A DNA stretch of 54,035 bases from Clostridium sp. CF012 (GTDB taxonomy: Bacteria > Bacillota > Clostridia > Clostridiales > Clostridiaceae), in the NCBI RefSeq assembly GCF_018861755.1, contig NZ_JAHLEF010000035.1, forward strand, positions 1 through 54,035, read 5' to 3'. Both the position numbers and the translations under genes were made by a program. Positions 27,010 through 35,023 of this stretch are shown here, one piece after another. Within the stretch, counting starts at the first letter, position 1, and each line of letters starts with the position of its first letter. The notes beneath the pieces were generated by a model. That model saw only the letters and a program-made list of their open reading frames with translations, made no database searches and was not told the DNA's origin.

Positions 27010-28527
27010 TTAGCATACATCTGTAACTTTTTTATAAAAACTTGTAATAAATAAATATATGTACACTAACCAAATGCTTATATATCCACAATAAAGTGCA
27101 ATTTTTATACTTTTAGGAAGCCATACATAAACAAATTCCCATGATGGTCCCCCATAAAACATATATGGAATTAGATATAAACAATAACTTAATCCAATAA
27201 TGAAAATCAAAGATAAACTAATTTTAAAAATGCTTCTTATAGATTTTTTATAATACTTTCTTTCTTTTCTCAATATCTGTCTAAAAGTTTTAAGCATAAA
27301 ATATAAGGTAATTAGAAGCATTACATTTGCAATACATATAATTAAAATAGAAATAACATCAGTATTTTTATTTAAATCCATTATATCTCTGCTATAATCT
27401 TTTCCTTGCAATATTCCATAAATACCGTCTGCAACTGCTGCTACATATGACGAATTAATATTGGAAAGCACTGCAACTCCAATCTTTTTTTCTGGGTTAT
27501 ACACTATAAATGAAGAATAATTAGGATTCCCTCCTGGATGATAAATTACTACATCGTCTTTTTCACGAACATACCATCCACTAGCATAGTACGAGCCACT
27601 ATCTGATTCGTCTTTTTTAGGTTTATGAGAATCTTCAATTAACTCTTTACTAAATTTACTAGCATCGAATGTTCCCATTTGAATTTTAAGCCACTTTGCC
27701 ATATCTTCAGCATTAGATATAATATATCCAGCTGGCTTATTCCCTCTATAAACAGGAGCATCATATAAACGTGCCTTTAAAAATTCAATCTTATATCCTT
27801 GTGCCATATATTCATTAACAGTCTCATTTCTATATAAGTAGGTATTGTTTAATCCCATTGGCTTTATAATATTTTCTTCCATATACTTTTCATATGTTAC
27901 TCCTGTGACTTTCTCAATTATTAGTCCTAAAACATCATAATTGATTGTTGCATATTGAAATTTTTTTCCCGGCTCACTATCCAGTTCTACATTTGTTAAT
28001 GTTTTTACAGTTTCCTCAAGTGCCTTATCATCATTAGAAATTGGTATCTTATTTATTGTTTTCTCAGGTATTCCACTTGTCTGATATAATAATTCTTCAA
28101 TGGTTATTAAAGCAACCTTACCTTGATACTTCATCTTAAGCCAAGGAATATATTTAATTACTGGATCATCAATTTTAATTAGTCCATTCTTTTGTAAATT
28201 CAGGATCCCTAACGCGGTAAATGCTTTACTATTCGAGGATAATTCAAATAATGATTTAGAGGTAACTGGCTTTTGCCTCTCTATATCCGAATATCCTAAG
28301 CCCTTTTGATAAATAGTTTTATCTCCTTGAACTATAACTATAGACATTCCTGGAATTTTACCCTTTTCCATCTGCTTTTCTATAAATTTTTCTGTTTTTA
28401 ATCTATCATTGCCTGATAGTTGATTTATTTCATTATTATCATTACCTAAAGAGTAGCTTTTCAAAGGTAATAAACTTACACTAATAAAAATACTGAAAAT
28501 TATTAATAATCTATTTGTTTTTTTCAT
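27010..28527 (-). CDS. Membrane-anchored serine hydrolase (class C beta-lactamase/PBP-like)
   Basis: The 505-residue protein has a signal-like N-terminus (LLIIFSIFISVSLLPL), a serine beta-lactamase-like domain and three C-terminal membrane helices (~370-500). The nucleophile motif SxxK is S98-N-S-K101. The second motif, usually YxN, reads YAT at 192-194 (FQYATINYDVLG), and the third is HPGGNPNY. Such proteins act outside the membrane as peptidases, esterases or cell-wall enzymes; few are true lactamases. Thr for Asn in motif two may change activity. It is monocistronic. Upstream is a family A repeat and gene debris. Confidence 0.85.
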   Translation of the reverse strand: MKKTNRLLIIFSIFISVSLLPLKSYSLGNDNNEINQLSGNDRLKTEKFIEKQMEKGKIPGMSIVIVQGDKTIYQKGLGYSDIERQKPVTSKSLFELSSNSKAFTALGILNLQKNGLIKIDDPVIKYIPWLKMKYQGKVALITIEELLYQTSGIPEKTINKIPISNDDKALEETVKTLTNVELDSEPGKKFQYATINYDVLGLIIEKVTGVTYEKYMEENIIKPMGLNNTYLYRNETVNEYMAQGYKIEFLKARLYDAPVYRGNKPAGYIISNAEDMAKWLKIQMGTFDASKFSKELIEDSHKPKKDESDSGSYYASGWYVREKDDVVIYHPGGNPNYSSFIVYNPEKKIGVAVLSNINSSYVAAVADGIYGILQGKDYSRDIMDLNKNTDVISILIICIANVMLLITLYFMLKTFRQILRKERKYYKKSIRSIFKISLSLIFIIGLSYCLYLIPYMFYGGPSWEFVYVWLPKSIKIALYCGYISIWLVYIYLFITSFYKKVTDVC

Positions 28528-28643
28528 ATACGATTGCTCCTTGTATCAATTTAATTAATCTTTGTATCTTTGAGTAGCCTATGTTAATAATTTAATATAA
28601 CTGATGATATTACGCCTTAAAATGTATCGTCTACAGATTTTGA

Positions 28644-28712
28644 AGCAAATTCACTTCGCTCATAAACACCCTCGAGGGTCGTGAACAAATTGTGAACACA
28701 ATTTGTTTTGCT
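28644..28712 (+). repeat. Repeat family A, variant with CCCTCGAGGG centre
   Basis: Ends AGCAAA and TTTGCT are kept. The right arm is hairpin AACAAATTGTGAACACAATT plus TGTT, the centre is CCCTCGAGGGTCGTGAAC, and the left arm is TTCACTTCGCTCATAAAC. It abuts directly the duplicated ABC permease fragment at 28713. Confidence 0.8.
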
Positions 28713-28799
28713 AGGTGTATAGCAATAATAGTTGTTGCTTATATCTTTGCGATGAGGATCTATAAAAAATTATAACCTATCTTTATATAAGTACATTTA
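28713..28799 (+). pseudogene. 3' fragment of the ABC-2 permease gene (duplicate)
   Basis: GGTGTATAGCAATAAT, GTTGTTGCTTATATCTTTGC and the trailer CTATCTTTATATAAGTACAT repeat the end of the permease gene at 21783-21870 with few changes. It still encodes VVAYIFAMRIYKKL and stop. The left edge coincides with the end of a family A repeat. Confidence 0.8.
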
Positions 28800-28807
28800 G
28801 TTAAAAT

Positions 28808-29344
28808 GATATGCTTTATATAACATTGTAGATCGTATTTATATAGGACATATTAACGGCATAGGATCCTATGCACTATCAGTACTTGCTATCACCTTTC
28901 CCATATCAGTTATTATAATGGCCTTTGGAATGCTTGTTGGTATGGGTGCTAGTGCACTTATATCAATAAGACTGGGAGAAAAAAACAAAGAATCTGTAGA
29001 AAACATTTTAGGAAATGCACTAATACTTATAACTATAATAACATTAATAGTTAGCCTTCTTGGAATTTTATTTTTAAATAAATTTTTAATCTTATTTGGG
29101 GCAAGTGAAAATACCATCCCTTATACAAAGGCATATATACAGATCATACTTATGGGGCTGTTTTTCAAAACATAAGATTTTAAGACAAGTTATAGTGCTA
29201 ATCCCCCTTATTCTTATACTTCCCATATTTTATAAGTTAGAAGGATTGTGGTTTTCACAACCCTGTGCAGATATGATTACAACGGCACTAACAGCATTTT
29301 TTCTGTGCAAGAGCATTAAAAAATTTCAATATACAATATATTAG
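28808..29344 (+). pseudogene. MATE efflux gene with internal deletion
   Basis: The first part encodes YALYNIVDRIYIGHINGIGS, then FGMLVGMGASALISIRLGEK, the N-terminal third of a MATE protein without its start. It runs to MGLFFKT and a stop at 29175. Then in another frame ILRQVIVLIPLILILPIFY and ADMITTALTAFFLCKSIKK give the C-terminus. About half the gene is missing, so it is non-functional. Confidence 0.8.
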
Positions 29345-29352
29345 AAAAATTA

Positions 29353-29442
29353 AGCTTAAATATAAAAATAAGCTATTCGCTTGCTAATCAAGATAATACA
29401 GGCATATGGATTGTAATTGCATATGACACTGTAAATAATTAA
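29353..29442 (+). pseudogene. C-terminal gene remnant
   Basis: The frame SLNIKISYSLANQDNTGIWI, then VIAYDTVNN and stop, looks like the end of a secreted or lipoprotein domain. It has no start and ends two bases before a family A repeat. Family unknown. Confidence 0.3.
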
Positions 29443-29443
29443 T

Positions 29444-29514
29444 AGCAAACAACAACTTCCAGTTATTGTTACGTCCCCCTAGGTCGTAGTAAAAACTGGA
29501 AGTTTTTACTTTCT
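29444..29514 (-). repeat. Two-hairpin repeat family A, complete copy (inverted)
   Basis: Read on the minus strand: AGAAAGTAAAAACTTCCAG, TTTTTACTACGACC, TAGGGGGACGTAAC, AATAACTGGAAGTTGTTG and TTTGCT. It has the AGAAAG arm at one end and the TTTGCT end at the other; 71 bases. Confidence 0.9.
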
Positions 29515-29775
29515 AATGTGAGTGTCCCATTACCAATATTATAAATGTAACTTTTAATTTTCGTTGCCAATATATTCCATCGTGTGAGATAATAATTATT
29601 AATCAGATATATATGCAGGTGTGGAGAGTTATTTACTAAATAAATAATCCCATAGTGTGTTAATGAATGTTCAATAGGGATTGGCCATTGCTTGAGTATG
29701 TAATATTAAAGCTTATGATAAATATATACTACAAAACTAAGTAGACAACCTAATTATTATATTGGAGGGTGTTAT

Positions 29776-31203
29776 ATGTTAATTAACAGAAAAATCGCTG
29801 GAATGTTTATCATGGTAATTTCCATTATCAATTTACTTATTGGATGTACACAAAGTAGTCCTGAATCTGTTGATGTAAAAAACATTAGCTATTTCAAGGA
29901 GTCGGATATACAACAGGAAAATATTATGAATCAACTGAAAGAACTTATTTCTGATAACTACAAGGGAAGATTAGCAGGATCTGAGGGGAATGCTCTAGCT
30001 GCTCAATATATTGCAGACAGTTATAAAAAAATAGGTCTTGAAAATCCAACAGGCTTAGACAATTATATGCAAAATTATAAACAGCCTACAATTTTGTTGA
30101 AGGATAAACCTGTACTTCAGATAATTGACAACACTAATAAAACACTTGTAGATTTTGACTATGCCGAGAATTTTGTGCTTCGTAGAATGCAAAGTAAAAC
30201 TTCTGAAATTGAACTTAATGCACCTTTATTTTTGCCTGATTCAACTGAAAATCTACACGGGATGAGTGGCAAACTAGAGGGCAAGGTACTTCTGATACCT
30301 TCCGAATTAAGCTGGATGACCGGTAGTCCAGAAGGCCCTGTTGACTTGGCATCAATTTATGGTGCTAAGGCAGTTATTTGTGAATTTGATTTATCTAACA
30401 ACATGAGCGGAATTAAATATCTAAAGGTCACACCATTTATGGCTTACAATAATAGCTCTAATTATCGCCCTTTTATTTTTGTAGATAGCGATACCTTTTC
30501 AAAATTAGTTGAAGCGGAAAAGTCAAATAAACATATTTATTTTAGCAGTAGCTATAAATTTGATAAAGACACAAAAGTAGCAAATGTCATAGGATTAATT
30601 CCAGGCTCTGATGCAAAATTAAAAGATGAATATATTATTGTTGGTGCTCATTTCGATCATGTTGGAGACAATATGGATGGAACTTATAACGTGGGAGCCC
30701 TAGATAATGCGTCAGGCCCTTCGGCAATGCTGGAAATAGCTAGGATTATAAGAGAAAGTAAAGTAAGGCCAAAGAAATCAATCTTATTTATTGCTTTCAA
30801 TGGGGAGTCTAGCGGTCAATGGGGATCTAAATATTATGCAAGAAATCCAATTTATCCAATGGATAAAGCCGTAATGATAAACTTGGATATGGTTGGGTCA
30901 GCTAGAGAATTACCACTACTAATTGCTAGTCCAGAGAATAAAAGCAGCACTGAAAATAATGTTCTCAATAATACCCTTGCGGAGTATGCAAAGGAACTTT
31001 CTATAAACTATACTACCGGAAATGCATCTGGAAGTGACCATGTAAGTTTTGCTGCAAAAGATGTGCCCTCAGTACTGTTAACCCATCCTGATTTTGAAAA
31101 TGGATATCATAGCCTATACGATACTATTGATAAAATAAGTGGCAGTAGACTTTCAGAAGTTGTGAAGTTAGTATTATACTATATAGAAAAAAAAGCTTAT
31201 TAG
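29776..31203 (+). CDS. M28-family peptidase, lipoprotein
   Basis: The 475-residue protein has a lipoprotein signal (MVISIINLLIGC, lipidated Cys24), so it is anchored outside the membrane. The M28 metal site is GAHFDH (His), GALDNASGP (bridging Asp), FNGESSGQWGS (Glu region), INLDMVGS (Asp) and SLYDTIDK with an upstream histidine (GYHSLYD). A PA-like region precedes it. Where the cytoplasmic relative at 17412 has SEE, this one has GES-SGQ, as in some aminopeptidase Y types. ATG 29776 follows TTGGAGGGTG. It is monocistronic and probably digests peptides for uptake. Confidence 0.87.
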   Translation: MLINRKIAGMFIMVISIINLLIGCTQSSPESVDVKNISYFKESDIQQENIMNQLKELISDNYKGRLAGSEGNALAAQYIADSYKKIGLENPTGLDNYMQNYKQPTILLKDKPVLQIIDNTNKTLVDFDYAENFVLRRMQSKTSEIELNAPLFLPDSTENLHGMSGKLEGKVLLIPSELSWMTGSPEGPVDLASIYGAKAVICEFDLSNNMSGIKYLKVTPFMAYNNSSNYRPFIFVDSDTFSKLVEAEKSNKHIYFSSSYKFDKDTKVANVIGLIPGSDAKLKDEYIIVGAHFDHVGDNMDGTYNVGALDNASGPSAMLEIARIIRESKVRPKKSILFIAFNGESSGQWGSKYYARNPIYPMDKAVMINLDMVGSARELPLLIASPENKSSTENNVLNNTLAEYAKELSINYTTGNASGSDHVSFAAKDVPSVLLTHPDFENGYHSLYDTIDKISGSRLSEVVKLVLYYIEKKAY

Positions 31204-31342
31204 TAAAATTTAATCAGTAGTTCTGATTTCTAAATGAACATGAGTAAAGATGGAGGCAAACAAAATCTTATTACAATCTTTGTATAAAAAATAATCCTTG
31301 AATTTTCAATTCGGACAGACAAAGATTTAGAAGAAAGTATGA

Positions 31343-31368
31343 ATTATTATTATTATTATTATTATTAT
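31343..31368 (+). repeat. ATT/TTA trinucleotide run
   Basis: About nine tandem ATT triplets lie in a decayed reading frame (encoding a tyrosine run) between the M28 peptidase and its downstream terminator. The following frames (31400-31522) contain LMLEYGFMEHVGYPKDLTNE, vaguely like a transposase fragment but not assignable. Confidence 0.6.
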
Positions 31369-31520
31369 ACTTCACAAATATATGACTTGATTAGTGAGGG
31401 AGTAAGTGATTTGCATTGCAGAGGAACTAATGCTAGAGTATGGATTTATGGAACATGTAGGTTATCCTAAAGACTTAACGAATGAAATGATGCTTAGTTC
31501 TAAAATTGAAAAACAAAAAT

Positions 31521-31553
31521 GATACTGAAATTAAAATCACAGTATCTTTTTTT
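31521..31553 (+). terminator. Terminator, rightward
   Basis: GATACTG pairs with CAGTATC across a 12-base loop, followed by seven T's. Confidence 0.75.
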
Positions 31554-31567
31554 CTTCATATAAAAAG

Positions 31568-31604
31568 TAAAGGTCTATATAAAACACATAGACCTTTATT
31601 TTTG
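31568..31604 (-). terminator. Terminator of the LpdD-like/CDGSH gene
   Basis: AAAGGTCTAT pairs with ATAGACCTT. On the minus strand it is followed by TACTTTTTATATG, 15 bases past the stop codon of the 31620 gene. The plus-strand side also has TTATTTTT. Confidence 0.65.
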
Positions 31605-31619
31605 ATGTGTAAATGTTAT

Positions 31620-32051
31620 TTAAAGACTGTTGTGTGTTCCATCACAGAATGGAGGATTTTTAGTATGCTTACAGGCACATAGAACTTTGTCTATCAGCTT
31701 TCCCATGAGTTCTTCGATATTTCTGCTTAGTATGGCAATATCCTCCTTTTTTGCATCATCAATGTGAATCCCAGCTGAAACGGTGACATTACACAACCAT
31801 TTGGAACTAAGACGCAGTGCGATGCTGCGAGCCAGTTCATCTTCTTTATGGCCTGTAATGCAGATTACACTGACGCTTGCCGAATCGCTGCCGTCTCCTG
31901 TCAGGCTTTTTCTTGGAACAGCAACTGCAACAGCACCGATATGAGGCACATCTCCTCCAAAAATGCATATAGAAACATCCTTACCGCAAAACAATGTATG
32001 GAGACAGACTTGATACTTTCCTTCTCCAGCGTTCAAAGAAATTTCTTTCAT
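31620..32051 (-). CDS. LpdD-like domain fused to a CDGSH iron-sulfur motif
   Basis: The 143-residue protein starts MKEISLNAGEGKYQVCLHTL and contains GGDVPHIGAVAVAVPR, TGHKEDELARSIALRL and SAGIHIDDAKKEDI, which resemble the prenylated-flavin-associated LpdD-like family. Its last 20 residues, CACKHTKNPPFCDGTH (C125, C127, C136, H140), fit exactly the CDGSH [2Fe-2S] pattern C-x-C-x2-(S/T)-x3-P-x-C-D-G-(S/A/T)-H. So a redox or cluster-binding tail is joined to a metabolic helper domain. ATG 32051 follows AAAGGAGGAAACTGG. No decarboxylase gene lies nearby. The LpdD assignment is from memory and moderate; the CDGSH motif is clear. Confidence 0.7.
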   Translation of the reverse strand: MKEISLNAGEGKYQVCLHTLFCGKDVSICIFGGDVPHIGAVAVAVPRKSLTGDGSDSASVSVICITGHKEDELARSIALRLSSKWLCNVTVSAGIHIDDAKKEDIAILSRNIEELMGKLIDKVLCACKHTKNPPFCDGTHNSL

Positions 32052-32081
32052 TCCAGTTTCCTCCTTTATGATAAAAGTACC

Positions 32082-32417
32082 CTAATTCACTGTTTTTTCA
32101 CGTCCAAGTGTAAATGCGTAAAGTACAACTAGTACAACGATAAAAAATATAGAAACAGAATATATTGCATTTGCTATCCCTTGTTTTTTCTTACTCACTT
32201 TACTTACTGTAATTGTCTGAAGTGTAGGTGTCAAGAAACCATATGCTGCTCCATAGAATACTGCTGCAACAAGAAGTAGTAGGGTGCCGTTTACTATAGA
32301 TAGAAGATAAAGTCCAATCATACCGCATACTGCCGCTGGATACATGATAACTTTATGACCTATCCTATCATATATAATACCTGAAACTGCTTTTGATACC
32401 AATAGTACAATAGCTTC
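32082..32417 (-). pseudogene. MFS transporter remnant
   Basis: The minus-strand frame AIVLLVSKAVSGIIYDRIGH, then TLQTITVSKVSKKKQGIANA and ending LYAFTLGREKTVN is the C-terminal third of a major facilitator transporter. There is no start. Between IANAIYSVS and FFIVVLVV the segment that normally holds two helices is deleted. It is non-functional. The LysR gene at 33810 may once have regulated it. Confidence 0.75.
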
Positions 32418-32502
32418 TTATCATTAACGTTTTTTACCTGAAGGAGTGGTCTTTCCGCACAAATTCTGTAATATAGTAAATAAAGAGATATTGTAATATA
32501 AT

Positions 32503-33435
32503 TTATTTAACCAATTCTTTAAATATATTGACATCCCTTCTATAAACATTTTCACTAAAACTTTCACTTATTTTAAGGCTTGCTTGTTTGTAGAAAATAG
32601 ATGGTGCATTACTTACTACATAATAATACACATCTCCTTTGTTATAGATGGGATTTTCTAGAGTAGTAAAGATTGTACCTTCAATAGCTTTACCAGCATT
32701 TGCAGCAGCATCAATTATTAAACAGTTTTTCTTTAAACTTTTTTGATGTTCTAAAGATAGTATGTGCAAGCCAGTTTTATCAATCTCAATACCATTTATT
32801 ATAATGTCAAAGCTTTCACGTTCTTCGATAAACTCGTGCATAGTTTTTCTATAAAACATTCTTACGTTATTATTAAATTTTGAAACAGCACAAAATGCTC
32901 CTTGAGAAACGTTCCCGCAACCTAACACTGCTATATTTGTACTGTGATCTGGTATCATACCGAAGCTTAATAATGCATGTAAAACAGCAGAATAGCCAGC
33001 AATAAAACTGTTCTCTTTGATAAAATTTGGTTTGATCCAATCGATTAATTTTATCTTATCTTTGTAATAAACCTGAGGGTGAATATTGTCCAAATCTACA
33101 ATCGTTAGATTTTTTAAATTAAATTGTGCTTCCATAAAGCCTTTGCCAGATCCGTTAGGATGGGTCCAACCAATAATCATTTGATTTGGTCTTATATTTC
33201 TATAGTCATCTTCTAGGATACATTTAAGTGAAAAAATTGCAGGACAATCAGAAAAAATAGCCTCACGTGAGGCTATTTTACATCCTACCTTCTCATATTC
33301 ATCATCACTTATATTCAGATTAAGTCCAAAATTATGTTCAATCACAATGTCATTTTCAAAATTATTTACATGAGTAGGCAATAATGCAACTCTTTTTTCA
33401 CCAGAATAATGGGGAATAATAAATCCTAATTTCAT
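32503..33435 (-). CDS. ceo: N5-(carboxyethyl)ornithine synthase
   Basis: The 310-residue protein matches the lactococcal enzyme in length and sequence (MKLGFIIPHYSGEKRVALLP, IIGWTHPNGSGKGFME, IAVLGCGNVSQGAF, NVRMFYRKTMHEF, YYYVVSNAPS). It is in the alanine dehydrogenase/transhydrogenase superfamily. CEOS condenses pyruvate with the side-chain amino group of ornithine (or lysine) using NADPH, giving N5-(1-carboxyethyl)-ornithine. The Rossmann motif GxGxxxxG-like GCGNVSQG is at ~170. ATG 33435 follows AGGAGGACTGAGTG. It stands alone, without arginine deiminase genes. Its physiological role is poorly understood even in lactococci. Confidence 0.87.
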   Translation of the reverse strand: MKLGFIIPHYSGEKRVALLPTHVNNFENDIVIEHNFGLNLNISDDEYEKVGCKIASREAIFSDCPAIFSLKCILEDDYRNIRPNQMIIGWTHPNGSGKGFMEAQFNLKNLTIVDLDNIHPQVYYKDKIKLIDWIKPNFIKENSFIAGYSAVLHALLSFGMIPDHSTNIAVLGCGNVSQGAFCAVSKFNNNVRMFYRKTMHEFIEERESFDIIINGIEIDKTGLHILSLEHQKSLKKNCLIIDAAANAGKAIEGTIFTTLENPIYNKGDVYYYVVSNAPSIFYKQASLKISESFSENVYRRDVNIFKELVK

Positions 33436-33727
33436 ACACTCAGTCCTCCTCGTATAATATTCAATTAACTAAAAAAAACAGTATGTTACATTCGTTTTTT
33501 TTAGATAGTATTTAGTTTTAATTATAATTCTTCTATTTTAAATATAATTATGATCTATGCCCTGATACCAGCCCTATGATCAAGTGATAAATTTATATTA
33601 AAGATAAGACAAGCTAAAAAAACTGATACTAATTATACTAATAAAATCCTTAATCCATAATCTTTCTTTATCCACCTTAATCACTCCTATATAATTTCTA
33701 TGCGACTTATCTATTATATCACTTTGT

Positions 33728-33772
33728 ATTATGCACAACTAATTGTGTTTTGCACAACTTTGATGCATAATT
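33728..33772 (+). promoter_or_regulatory. Likely LysR operator region
   Basis: TTATGCACAACTAATTGTG, TTTTGCACAACT and TGATGCATAA contain two GCACAACT direct repeats and the outer inverted pair TTATGCA/TGCATAA, ending ~37 bases before the LysR start. LysR proteins usually bind such T-N11-A-type sites at their own promoter. Confidence 0.5.
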
Positions 33773-33809
33773 GTAATATCACTTATTTTTTTAGGAGGTA
33801 ATCGTTTTT

Positions 33810-34694
33810 ATGGACTGTAATCAACTTAAATATTTTCAAACACTGTCTAGTATTTGCAATTTTACAAAGGCAGCTGATGAACTAACTCTTTCACAATCTG
33901 CACTAAGTCGATCAATTTCTCGACTTGAAGACGAATTAGGAGTCCCATTATTTGAGCGAAAAAGCCACGGTGTAGTCTTAAATCGATACGGTGAAGTTTT
34001 CCTTAAACATGCAAATCAAGCTCTGTGGGAAATAGACAAAGCAAAGCAAGAAATTAACAATATGGTGGATCCCTTTCACGGTAACATCTCACTTGGATTC
34101 ATTCAAACACTTGGTTCAAGTTTTATACCTAATTTGATTAGTGAATTTCAAAAACAAAAACCAGGAATAGGATTTCAATTAACTCAAGACACCACAAAGA
34201 AAATTCTGAGTCAAATAGAGTCGGCAGAAATTGATGTTGGTTTTTGTGCACCGCAAGAACCAATCAAAAATCTAAGTTCTTTTCCAATCATGAATGAAGA
34301 ATTATTTTTAATTGTTCATAAAAACCATTGGCTTGCTGACAAAGAGGAAGTCAATTTGTGTGAAGTAGCCACTGATCCCTTTGTCCTTTATAGACCTGAA
34401 ACTGCACTGCATGATGTTGTTCAAACACTGTGCCTTGATGCTGGGTTCCATCCCACAATGTCTTTTGAGGCTTTTGAAGAACGGACCGTTGCTGGGCTTG
34501 TTGGCGCAAATCTTGGTGTTGCACTAGTCCCCTTCCTACCAGGACTTGATATGCAGAAAATTTCACTTATTCACGTCCGTAGCCCTCATTGTCTAGTAAA
34601 AATTCAAATGGTTTGGCGAACAGGTGGATATATGTCACCTGCTTTAGCAAATTTTAAGTCCCATGTTGAAAATACCATACATTTAACCAAATAA
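33810..34694 (+). CDS. LysR-family transcriptional regulator
   Basis: The 294-residue protein has the N-terminal winged helix (YFQTLSSICNFTKAADELTL, SQSALSRSISRLEDELGVPL) and a C-terminal two-lobed substrate-binding domain (GNISLGFIQTLGSSFIPNLI onwards). It is full length. ATG follows TAGGAGGTAATCG. Divergent genes with such regulators are commonly MFS exporters; here the MFS gene at 32082 is decayed, with ceo between them. The target and inducer are unknown. Confidence 0.9.
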   Translation: MDCNQLKYFQTLSSICNFTKAADELTLSQSALSRSISRLEDELGVPLFERKSHGVVLNRYGEVFLKHANQALWEIDKAKQEINNMVDPFHGNISLGFIQTLGSSFIPNLISEFQKQKPGIGFQLTQDTTKKILSQIESAEIDVGFCAPQEPIKNLSSFPIMNEELFLIVHKNHWLADKEEVNLCEVATDPFVLYRPETALHDVVQTLCLDAGFHPTMSFEAFEERTVAGLVGANLGVALVPFLPGLDMQKISLIHVRSPHCLVKIQMVWRTGGYMSPALANFKSHVENTIHLTK

Positions 34695-34735
34695 TAAACA
34701 TAAGTTGTCCATTCAATTCCCAATTAAGATAAGTT

Positions 34736-34806
34736 AGAAAGTAAAAATCTCCAGTTTTTACTATGACCTCGGGGGACGTTACAATACCTGGAAGTTATTT
34801 TTTGCT
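34736..34806 (+). repeat. Two-hairpin repeat family A, complete copy
   Basis: AGAAAGTAAAAATCTCCAG, TTTTTACTATGACCTCGGGG, GACGTTACAATACCTGGAAG and TTATTTTTTGCT; 71 bases. It is followed within 20 bases by a gene remnant. Confidence 0.88.
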
Positions 34807-34826
34807 AGGAGGCATAGGTACAGTGT

Positions 34827-34922
34827 ATAACGCCAGAAGAAATGAGTGTCTTAATGTATTTTGGCACAGTAAATACTAGAGATGTAATGGCTACCCTTAT
34901 GGATTTTACAAGAAATAAGTAA
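34827..34922 (+). pseudogene. C-terminal gene remnant
   Basis: The frame ITPEEMSVLMYFGTVNTRDV, then MATLMDFTRNK and stop, looks like a natural protein end. It begins 20 bases after a family A repeat and has no start codon context. Family unknown; small transposon-encoded proteins have similar composition, but this is a guess. Confidence 0.35.
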
Positions 34923-35023
34923 TTGTTAATTTATCAAAATAAGGTTAGTAAAAAGGGGTTTCTTTAATAGTTAGGATAAATTTAGTTTAACTGAAATAGA
35001 ACCATTTACCTAATAGATTATGC

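Noticed and set aside
27010-28527. Calling the serine hydrolase an antibiotic-resistance beta-lactamase
   Set aside because: The three C-terminal membrane helices and altered YxN motif fit the general serine hydrolase/PBP-like group; resistance cannot be inferred.
31320-31522. IS256-type transposase fragment
   Set aside because: LMLEYGFMEHVGYPKDL is only faintly similar, is split over two frames and is next to a tyrosine run from the ATT repeat; too weak to call.
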